A stretch of DNA of 64,000 nt from Tetrahymena thermophila SB210 (Eukaryota; Ciliophora; Oligohymenophorea; Hymenostomatida; Tetrahymenidae), in NCBI RefSeq assembly GCF_000189635.1, contig NW_002476169.1, positions 186,001 to 250,000 of the forward strand. The letters run 5' to 3'. A program made the translations under genes and the position numbers. Below the pieces are notes generated by a model, which was given only the letters and a program-made list of their open reading frames with translations, did no database searches and had not been told where the DNA came from. Each line of letters opens with the position of its first letter. The stretch's first letter is position 1. This document shows, piece after piece, positions 26,127 to 36,964 of the stretch.

Positions 26127-29100
26127 TCATATAATCACTTTCTAAAAAAACTTTGTTTTATTGCTTAAAGATTAAGGAGATTTTTCTATACTTGCTTCTT
26201 AAGTCTTTTTTTTAATCCCAATATTTTTTTAAAGAAAACTTTATTTTTTAATTCTAAAGTACCTAAGCTTCGATGTTTATTTTTACTTATAGGCTTGAAG
26301 GACTCTTTCTAGGTTAAAATTTGGAAAATATAATTTAAAATCTTTTTATCTATCAAATAAATTTTCAAACGGATTCATTTAAGATACACTATCTAAGATT
26401 TAATTTATGCTTCTATTAAATAGCTATTATGAAGCTGTTAAACTTAATTTTTTATTTAGATTACTTAAATTGTCAATATTTTGGCATATTAATTTGAAAA
26501 AATCAGGATTATTTAAGAATTGTTCAGCTAGTTTATTATTTTAATTATAACCCCTTCTAATAGACTTATTAAAAGGAACTCTATTGCTCATTAAGCTAGA
26601 AGAACCATGTGTATTGTTATTATGAATTGAAGATGAATCATTATCTATCCCACCTTATTCTTAATTTTCTGTTATTTCTCGATTACTTTAAGAGTAGTTT
26701 TATTTTTTTAAAATATCTTAATTTAACTAATCTAAATTATTATTTATTTTTTAATACGACTTATTGCTACTTCCAAATAAATCTTGATCTATTACGCTAT
26801 TTATTAAAAGGATATTTATCAATTCACTTCAAAAAAGCAAATAAATAAAAAAATAAAATTACTCATCAAAAGAAATTCGTTTTTTACTTATCAGCTCTGG
26901 ATACATTATTTAAAGAGAATTAATATTTGGTTACTTGTCTTAAAATAAAATAAAAAAATTATTTAAGAAACAAACGGTATAAAGAATTACCTTATTCATA
27001 AACAGATGATAATAATACCTTAGATTATAGATCTTCTGTTTTTTTTTTATAAATATCTAAGTAACTTGAAAGAATTTAGCTTCCATTTTAATTCTATTTA
27101 TTTTAAGTTACAGATAAACTCTCTTGTTAAATGCTAGTTTATTCATTTTAGAGAAAGGTGTTTGTTACTATTTCTTCGTCATCATCTTAATTTTCTATCA
27201 AGAAATTACTTTTTAAATTGGTTTAAGATTCTTTTACCAAGTTAATTTTTGGAATATTTTATAAAAAAAATTTATCATCTAATTAGTTTAAAGTCTATCT
27301 ATCTAATTTTATATTATTTAATGTTATACTTTCTTATTAATTTTCTTATAGAGCATGATCATATCGATACATTTTTAGAGATTGTTTCACAATTTAAGCT
27401 TTTTAAAAAGTTGAATACTTTTCATTATTAATAAAAAATTAAATTTTTAAAAATAATAAATTTAAATTCTTTTTTACCTTATCTTTTTTTCTTTTGATTT
27501 CAGATCGACATTAAAATGAAGAAAATTAATGTCTTTTTATTATTATGTTTCTATTTGAGATTATAGAGATAGATGGACAATTATGTATCTCATGATTAAA
27601 TTATTTACAGCACTCACATTTCTGCAAAGTGAATTAATTATTTTTGATATTTTATAACACTTAATCTCTTGTTAGGCAGAATTTTTCCTAATAAAATTTA
27701 GATATGAGTGAATATAAGTTTGATTAGACTTTATTTACATGATCGTTAGGAAATTGGTGTAATAAATCAATAAAATCTTAATATTCAAAAAATATTAGCC
27801 TAGATAAAGTTTAAGCTTTTAAAGTATATTCGTAATCTGTAGAGCATAAAAAATACTTGAGTCCAATAATACTCCCAACCTTGATAATTTAATAAAGTTA
27901 TTTTTTGTACCTTAGGTAAAATTTTTTATTTATTTACTTCTAAAGTATTGAAGGATTTACTTTATTGAGACTCAAAAACCTGATTTATTTACCCCTTATA
28001 AAGAAAATATAGCTTTTTGGAATAAGATCCTACTTTCTAAAGTATTTCGTCAGGATATAAACTTAATTTATTTGAAAAGAAATAAAATATATAAGCTTAT
28101 TTTAATTGTTTACTTAAGCTCCTTCATTTTTAGACAAAGCTTTTCTAAAAATGGTTTTGAAAATATGCTAGTAAGTAATTTATTATTAAAAAGAATCTAT
28201 CCATACTGATCTATTTTTATTTCATCTTTAAGTTAATTATTAAGTTTTTAAAGAACATATTCACCTTAACTAAAACTTTCATGAGCTGATATACTTTCTA
28301 ATTATCTAATAGCTTTTATTCTCAACTACTTTGAGACATTTCTTTGCAACAAATAATTTAATACTTCCCTTTATTATATTCTATTTAAATAAAATATTTG
28401 AATTATTTAGGAAATATTTATATCTTAGAGAAACTTAATTCTCTTTTTAAATTCTAAGCTTAGTAAAAAAATGCTTTTATAAAGTCTCTATTAAAATAAG
28501 TTAAGTATTTTTAAAACTTATGATAAAATCCAATTTTTTCATTTTTTTTGAGTTTAAATGTACTATATTTATAAATTAGCAACGAATAAAAATTTTAATA
28601 TTCCATTTATTTTCTAAAATAAGTATTCTATTTTAAATTTTATCAAAAATAAGAAAGTAATACATTTTTAATATAAACTTTATCCCTTAGATACTTAAGG
28701 AGGGGGTAGAGGGATTATCGATATGGGGCTCTTAGAAAAAAAGAAAAAATTATAGAATGAAAAAGTTATCTTAAAATCATAAAGTTAAATAAAATATCAC
28801 CCTCTGCACCTACAGTAGTCTACATTTTAATTTCACGATTTGTTATATTTTATTCAATTTTACTAAAATAGCTTAATTATAGTGTTTACTATAATATTCA
28901 CTATAATAAGTGGTATAAAAATTTGATGCAAAATATAAAATAAAATGATTACTTAAAAGATTTATGTTTCAGTTAAGATTATTTTAGAATTTCTCCAATT
29001 GTATTAATAGAGTATCCAAAAACAGCACAAGTAATTGTAATCATACCTGAAACGTATATCCTTTCTAAAGTTGTAACTGGAGTAATATCTCCATAACCAA

Positions 29101-30477
29101 TGGTGTTAATTGTAATTATAGAGAAATAGAATGAAGTAATATAATTATGCTGCCAATTGTTATTTATAATATTTTATTGCATTAACCAGCTATAGTCATC
29201 TTCACTCCTTCCCAAAAAATAGAAGCCACAAGCAAATAAATGAGCTATCAACATTAAAAATAAAATTAATTTTGTTAATTCATAAATAGTTTAGCTATTT
29301 TCTGATCTATTTATTTTAAAAATTATGTTATCAATTATTGAAAATGTGTATCTTACTTTATTAAGACTATGGACTTAATATTCTTTTCAAGAATAATAAT
29401 TTTTGGTATTCTTAAAAGGAATAGGCATTTGATTAAAAATATTTGAGAAAATTATTAGATAAAAAGAGCAGAGGTAGTTATTAAATCAATTGTAAAAGTC
29501 TACTTCAAGTAATTTTTTGCAATGGTTTTTTTATCTAAACAAATTACTCCATTGACGTAAATAGTTGAATTAAAACTACAGATTATTGAAAAAATAAATA
29601 ATGATAATGAAAATTCATTTACGATAAAAGAAAATATTTGTTTAGCATCTAATTAAAAAGCTATAGAGAGAGGAACCCAAATAACTTATAATAAATTCAT
29701 CAATAACTCTATGCATCTTAGTATAATCATAACTTTAGAATCTGATTAAAATGTTTTAATTTAACTAAAAATCTTAGGTAACTTTAAGAATCTATATTTA
29801 TTTTTTAAATTTAATCTTACAAAAGACAGATCATTAATAACATCAACAAACCTTTCTTCTATTGTGTTTATGTTTCTTATTTTAATCTAAATTTTTTAAT
29901 TCATTTAGTGAAATTAAAGTAAAAATAGTAGACATTAAAGAAAAATAATAAAGATTACATAAAATTTTAGCATTTTAACGAATTTTACTATAAAATAAAG
30001 TCTCTTTAAAAAGTTATTTTTTAGTGGGTATATAGTTCTTAAATTTTAACTAAAGAATTGTTAGTTTTAAGTTGATTCTGAATTGAATTTTGTTCTCACT
30101 TAATAATTACTAGGATTTATATCATCATTTTTCAAAAATTTATCAAATTATGATTATTTTTTCAAATAATTATCTTTCTTTTCATACAAACATTCATCTT
30201 TGCTTTAACTTTCTAACATGGTATGTTGATAATATATTTATGATTCTTGGCTTTTACTTAAGTTATTTTCATTCAATACATTTAGATATTAATTTTAACC
30301 TGTTATGCAATTCAAAGCATCTGTTGTATTGTAAAGTAGAATTTTAGATTCATTCAAATTAAATACTGGAGAAACATTTTCATTTTTGTCATTTCTTAGG
30401 CTTTAGGCTTATTAACATGTGCTTTCACCTTCCAATTCCTATAGACTTATATTTTTTTAGGGAGCTCCTTCTTCCAT
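26127..30477 (-). CDS. Potassium channel with CNBD-like fold and zinc knuckle (member C)
   Basis: A 1105-residue protein from ten exons; introns 29887-29958, 29307-29356, 28381-28952, 28062-28113, 27880-27937, 27688-27738, 27418-27477, 26939-26990 and 26797-26862. The spliced frame closes at one TGA. N-terminus starts MEEGAPQKNI. S5 includes LIAHLFACGFYFLG, the filter near residue 420 is INTIGYGDIT, and S6 reads GYSINTIGEIL. The C-linker is LNYLLQRNVSKQL, and the CNBD-like fold lacks the usual Glu and Arg of the phosphate cassette (SIIGLKYFL, then TLKAQT). The CCHC motif CECCKQFNHEIHNC is near residue 669; the tail has DDKFFLQNIPKI and ends with DFKLYFPNFNLERVL. S4 has few positive charges, so strong voltage gating is doubtful. 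Its splice sites match those of D and E. Confidence 0.9.
28381..28952 (-). other. Oversized intron of channel C with GC-richer islands
   Basis: This 572-nt intron sits directly after the S6 exon, at the position where the paralogs have introns of 100 (B), 65 (D) and 48 nt (E). Around 28693-28735 and 28799-28815 it holds locally GC-richer, purine- or pyrimidine-biased blocks such as AGGAGGGGGTAGAGGG, rare in introns of this genome. There is also an inverted repeat TTATAGTG / CACTATAA at about 28876-28914. It could be an embedded non-coding RNA, a remnant insertion or an expanded intron; sequence alone does not decide. Confidence 0.5.
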
Positions 30478-31416
30478 GTTAATTATAAACTATTAACGCC
30501 TTATCATAGCACCTTTTATTAGATCGTTACTTTCTTAAAATAGCATAAAAATTACTCTTCCAAATATATAAATCGAATTACCAAAATAGCTTAAAAAATA
30601 TTAATTATTATGATTATTTCAAAAACCCTAAACCCTCTAATGGATAACTATATTTCTTTAGCAAAGCCTTTAAGCTTATATAAGTTTATTAATTTATTAT
30701 TGCTCTTTAATACCTTTTTTACTTAGTAAATAAATTATTTTTATTTTTTAACAAAGTTATCTTTAATTAATTAGAAGTTTAATTAAAGACTGCTTACTTA
30801 ATCTCCACCTAAATCAAACAAACATTATTATCAAAATATTAAGTAAATTTTTTCACTTTTAATTTAAAAATTTTTAGTACCATAAAAGCATCAACATAAA
30901 AATCAATTAAATATGAGTTAGTAAAATAAAAGTTTTCAATTAATTAAATTAATTAGGTAAAAATATGATTCAAACAAATTTTAATTAATTAATTATACTT
31001 TACTATCAAAATAAATTAATGCATTCTTGAAAACATTTTACTCAAAAATGTTCAACATTCCATTTATTCCAACCTCAAATTTTAATATGTTATTCTTGAT
31101 ATAAAATTTTAGTGAATGATTAAGATGACAATTTTATTTGTTTTTAAAACAAATTAAAAAATTTAAATAACAATAAAAAAATTAAATAATATAAACATTT
31201 ATGTTAAATAGTTTCATTGACTAATAAATTTCAATTTTTATATACGAAAAAAAAAAAACATTAATTTATTTTTAAATTAAAGTTAGACTTTTAATCAATT
31301 TCACACCATAATTTAAAATTGAAATAATCAGTCATAAAAAAAAATAATTAATATTTCTCCAAAAATATAATTTTAAAATGTTAAATATATTTTATTGAGA
31401 CAAGTAAATAAATAAA
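30478..31416. other. Intergenic between channels C and D
   Basis: About 940 bases. It includes a short block near 30620-30640 with two tandem CCCTAAA-like units (ACCCTAAACCCT), probably chance. Otherwise AT-rich, presumably the promoter of C and the 3' untranslated region of D. Confidence 0.5.
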
Positions 31417-34400
31417 TCATTAAACATTGCTTGTTCTTAAAAATTTAGTATTATTTTTTGAAAATGTTGTTCCCACTGTAGATTTTTTAGCTTTTTTTCT
31501 TTAAGAGCAAGTGTCATCAAATATAAAATCAAATCTTTTTTTAGGGATTTTAATGCGCAAAAGCTAAAATCTTTTTTTGATAACCTAAAGAACTTTTTCT
31601 AAGTTAAAAAGTGGGAAATAAATTTTGTAATCCTTTTATTTATCAAATTAATTTTCAAAAGGATTCATGTTTTCTAGAGTTTAATTATCTCTTGTATACT
31701 GGTCGAAAGTTTTTGTAAGAAAAGTTGTTTAGCCTACAGTACCTGGAATGAATGTTCCTCCTTGACTAACTTGCATTAAATTAAAGAGAGTTTAATTAAT
31801 TTATTAGTTTGCAGCATTATTTATTTGATGAATTTGAGGTAAATTTATTGAGCCTCTTGGTTTTATGTTAGGGCTACTACTTAAGTTATATAATAAATTA
31901 GTAAAGCTTTGCTATGGATTATTAACTCCTTATAATATTTACTATTATTGAGCTATTTGAGTTAGCTATTAAAGTTGTTATTATTAAAGAATGATTTATT
32001 ATTATATTGGCTAAATTAAGTGCTATGATCCCATTTATTGCTATGGCTAATGTTGGGGTTTTTCTAATTATGCTTAATGAGATTTCCTTCTCATCTTTTT
32101 ATTAGTGTAATGCACATAATTTGACGTCTAGGAAGGTATGTAACCTGTATTTATTGATGGAGTAAACCCACTCATTTAACTTCCAATGTTATTCATTAGA
32201 GTCGAAATACCTTATGGTTATAGATCCTGTTTACTTGTAGGGATATTTTTAGAACTCATTGGTATCTCACCCGCAGAGCCATAAGATTCTTGGTAATCAA
32301 CATTTCTATTCTGTTTCTTGTTTTTTTTGTTGGCATTCATATTCATTTCAATTGAGTCTTACATATTTTGTCTAAACAGAAAAAAAGACAGATAGATAGA
32401 TAGATAGATTTAAATAATAATAGAAATTACTCATCGATATTTTATAGAGTTACCCTTCTTTTGCTATCATTCATGAATTATATTGTAGAATTTCTTTAAG
32501 CTTTTTAAAATAAAAAAATAAAAATTTTCAAATAAAAAGATTTCAATCTGATTTTATTCCAAATATAACTAAAGTAGAAAAAATAGAAAACCAATTTAGC
32601 ATCACATTAAATTAATTTTACGCTTTTCTTTATAGTTTTCAAGAGACGATTCTACCACATTTTCGTCTTTTAATTACTTTTAAATAGATATTTCGTCTGC
32701 TTTTTTCAAAAACTAATCTAAGTTAGATTGTACTGCTCTATTAGCCGAGCTTGTTAAACCATCCTAATTTGTTTCAAATTCTTCTTCTTCTTCCTCCGAA
32801 TCAAACTCATCCTCTTCGTAAATTAGGTCATTGCTTTCTTCTTAAATTTTTCTCTTTATCTCTTACATATTAAATAATTTAATTTGTGGTATTTTTTTTA
32901 AAAAAATTTTATCATCCCAATTGCAAATAAACTTTCTATCTAGTTGCAAAATACTTTAGTCAATATCAGTTACTTAGTTTTTGACTACATATTCATATCT
33001 AAACTCTTTTATATGCATTTTATTAAAGAAGCTGTTACACAAATTATTTTGCTATGTAAAAGACAAAATATATTATATCCTTTTTAAAAAAATAAATTTT
33101 TACTTTTTTTTATTTTCTATTAAAGATCCCTCTTTACTAAATAGAAGAAAACGAATATCTCTTAACAATAAGATCTCTATTTGGAATCACCGATATACAT
33201 GGACAATTGTAAGTTAAATGAGTATACTACTTACAACACTTGCATTATTCTTATGAAAAAATATTATTACTAATATTTTGCAGTATAATATCACGAACCA
33301 AAAAAAATTTTTCCTTTATAAAAAAAGTAAAATTATTTCAAAATTTTATATTCATAGCACTTAACTTAACGTACATTATCATCTGGAAAATGGCTTAGAA
33401 GTTCTACAAAATCATCATACTCGCAGTATATAAGACTAGCTACATTCATACTTTTTAAAGTGTACTGATACTACTTCTAACAAAAAAAATTATTGAGTCC
33501 AACTATATTTCCAACCTAATTTTATCAGATGTAATATTAAAAGAAATAAAAATAATAAAATTCCAAAAACTACATTTAACTCTTCGATGATTGCATCCTT
33601 TTCTGATTAAAAGACTAAGTTTATAGATCCTTTATATATGAAATAAAGTCTTGTTGGAGAGGAACCCTTTTTCTGAAGTATTTCATTTGGATATAAACTA
33701 TTTTGTAAATAGACGAATCAATTTAAAGGCATAGAATAAAATGTAAATTTAAACTTGATGTCTTTCATGAGTAAACTGAGCTTCATCAAAAACTATTTTG
33801 AAAATATTTTTTTGAATTATTTATTGTTTATAATAATTTTTCCAAAGTATTCTGTTTTAACCTCCTCCCTTAAGGAATCATTGAGCTTGTCCAAGACATA
33901 TTTTCCTTAATTGAAAGTTTCTTAACTGATGATGTACTCAAGTTATCTAATAACTTTGATAGTAAGCTGTTTGGATACTTATCTCTGATTCAAATAGTTT
34001 AAGATATGCTTTTATTAAACTCTTGATAAAATATTTTTGTTTAGATATATAAATTATTTTAAAATAATATGCTTAAAATAAATTACTTAAATGATTCATA
34101 GTTTTGTTATTATTATCTGATAATTTCACCAATTGTGTTAATCGAATAACCAAAAACTCCACAACTAAAGATAACCATTATTAAAACAAATATCCTTTCA
34201 CTCGTATTAACAGGAACTATATCTCCATATCCAACAGTATTCATAGTAATTATAGCAAAATAAAGGCATGTTACATATAACTATTCTATTGTATATTCAG
34301 ATATACCCTTCTAAACTATCCAATTGTGGTTTTGATCTCCAGAATTGCCAACATAGTAAAACCCACAAGCACAGAAATGAGCGACAAATAATACAAAAAT

Positions 34401-36012
34401 AATTAATTTTATAAGTTCATAGCAAGTTAAATATTTTTGTTTTCTTTATAATGAAAAAAATTTTTATTGTTAATTATAAATATTAAATAATGTTAAATTT
34501 ATTTAAAATTTTGATAATAAATTTGTAAAGCTAATAAATAACTTTCGTAATTAATTTAATCTAAGAAGAAAAATATTCAAAAATATTTTAATAATATTTT
34601 TTTTTTTTGGGAATTGCATAAAAAACTTAAGATTACTTTGTAATTAGTGATGACTTCACATCATTTTCTAAGTTAAGAATTTAAGGAAATCTCAGAATTA
34701 TTAAATAGATTAAAATCTTTTACTCTTACTGATCTTAAAGTATTAATGCTAGTGTAGTTATGACATCAATTGTGAATGAACCTTTTAAATACTTCATAGC
34801 TATTATTTTTCTACTTTAAACTATGTTTCCATCAATATAAACTGTTGTGTTAAATCTTACAATAATAGAAAAAACAAAAATCACAATAGAAGCCTAAACT
34901 AACAAAAATTCTAAAAAAATGCTAGGTTGCATTTAAAAACTTAACTGCAAAGGAAACCAAAATATTTATAGTAATATTACCAAAAGTTCAAGAATCTAAA
35001 ATAAAATCATAAATATGCTATCCTTTTCAAAAATCTTAAAATTTATTATAAAACTTGGTAATAATTGTCTTCCAATAAATTTTGTTTTTTTGGTAATATT
35101 TTATTATACAAAAGAAACATCATTGATTAACTTAAAATAGTCAAGTTGCAAGTTAGCTATATTTCTTACTGATGCCTTTTAATTATTAATTAAAAAATTA
35201 TGAGATTAAGCAAATAAGTAGAATTAATCAAATTCGTAATTTAATGAATTCTTCAAATAATTGATTTTTTCAATATTAATTAAGTATGGTTTTATATCAA
35301 AATAAATTACACTAAACTTCATTTTTTTTATAAAGCGGATAACATAGTAGAGTCTTTTCAAAAAATTATTCTTGGATATATTTTACTAAATTTGATTAAA
35401 GTGTATTTTTCGACCAGTATTTTACTGATTGTTGATTTACATAGCACCATTACTATTTTGTTTGATTGTTTTAAAATCAAAGTCTGTAACTTGGTTTGGC
35501 TTTAAGCTATTCTTCCTATTGATTTCTATATCTCCATCTATTTGAGATAGTCCTTTTCTAATAATTGCTGATTTATAAATTGAAATTTCTGCCTAATTAT
35601 TCTCATTAAAATTATCAAAAATGTTAGAATCAGCAATATCATTGCCACTATGATCTTTTTTAGAATTACTAAATTTTTAATGCGTGCTAGATCCATCAGC
35701 GTTTAGATTATAATCTTTCGAAATATTTTAATAAATAAGATTTTATTCGAAATATTGTTTTTAAATCACATCATGATTTGAAGGAAACTAAATTTCCTAT
35801 TCGCTTTCTAACTTCTTTTTAATTTAGTTTAAGGATCCATGATTTTTATTTTAATGATATCTATCATTCATAAAAACAGATCTTTTTTTAAGATCAGAGT
35901 CAGAGCAAAAATCCTATAAGTATGTCATATCTTCATCTTTCTTTATCTAAGAGCTAAGCTCTAATCTATTAAATTTTTGTTCAGTAAATGATTATTAAAG
36001 CTCCTATTTCAT
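31417..36012 (-). CDS. Potassium channel with CNBD-like fold, zinc knuckle and poly-Gln tail (member D)
   Basis: A 1264-residue protein from ten exons; introns 35176-35310, 34444-34636, 34022-34086, 33698-33754, 33516-33573, 33314-33374, 33052-33103, 32501-32621 and 32372-32430. The spliced frame closes at one TGA. S5 has VAHFCACGFYYVG, the filter near residue 486 is MNTVGYGDIV, S6 is GYSINTIGEII, and the C-linker is LNYLNQRQVSKQL. The CNBD-like fold again lacks the cassette Glu/Arg (NIVGLNNFF; TLKSMN). The CCHC motif CKCCKQYTHLTYNC is near residue 731. The tail has DDKIFLKKIPQIKLF, an acidic run of seven Glu, a long Gln-rich stretch (several runs of three to five Gln, 31950-32050) and the terminal motif DYKIYFPLFNLEKVL. 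Intron 32372-32430 contains a GATA microsatellite. Confidence 0.9.
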
Positions 36013-36964
36013 ATTTATAATTATATAATTTCTTACTTAATTATTTATAATGAAATATAATATTTTCCAATTAATAAGTAGGAATGAATTATAAAATTGA
36101 ATTCAATTTTCCTTCACAATTATAAATATAAAAAATAATACTATTTAATTTATCTAAAAATGTTAAACTAAAATTTAATCAAATACATGTTTTTAAGCAT
36201 TCTAATTTAATCTATATTTCATAAATACTTTCTTTTAACATAAAAAGTTAACTTCATAGTAAGGATTTGAAATTTAACTATTTTAATTTCCTATTAATAA
36301 TCTATTTAAATTGTTAATAATTTTATTAAAAGATTCCTTTAAATACTTAGTTAAATATTTTTAATAAATTAATTACTTCTATTATGACTTAGATAAAAAA
36401 ATAATAAAATAATTTTATCAATTTAAAAAAAAAAAAATTATAGTAATTATTTTTATTGTTTAATAAAAAAAATTAAAAAGCTTAAAAAAATTATAATAAT
36501 AAAATTAAAATGCATCACTAATTAATTCTTCAATAATTAAAAACCTTCTTTTGTAAAAAATATAATTTAAAATCTACTGCTAAACAAATTTGTTGTTAAT
36601 TTTCTATTTAACTAAAGATTAATAAAATGAAATAAAACACCTAGATTTAATTTTAAAATATTGCACTTAAATGAATTAGATTATCATTATATAAATAATT
36701 TTTTAAATTAGACATAAAAGCTTTCTTTTACTCTTTTTAGAATTAAATTATTTATTTTTCATAATAATAATTCATTTATATATTATGTAATATTTTTAAT
36801 TCATTTATTTGAATTGAAGTCTAAATCATTTAAAGACCGTAAAATATAATGCACAGAAATTTAATTTTAAGTTTATTATTAATTAATTATGAGCAATAAT
36901 AGTAAATAAGAGGTATATAAGTACATAAACAATTTTTTGAAATTATATTTGCTTAATCATAGTT
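36013..36964. other. Intergenic between channels D and E
   Basis: About 950 AT-rich bases, presumably the promoter of D and the 3' untranslated region of E. No gene or structured RNA is supported. Confidence 0.55.

Noticed and set aside
30620-30640. Telomere-like tandem CCCTAAA units
   Set aside because: Only two units, of the plant/animal type and not the CCCCAA repeat of Tetrahymena, and inside a gene array; probably chance.
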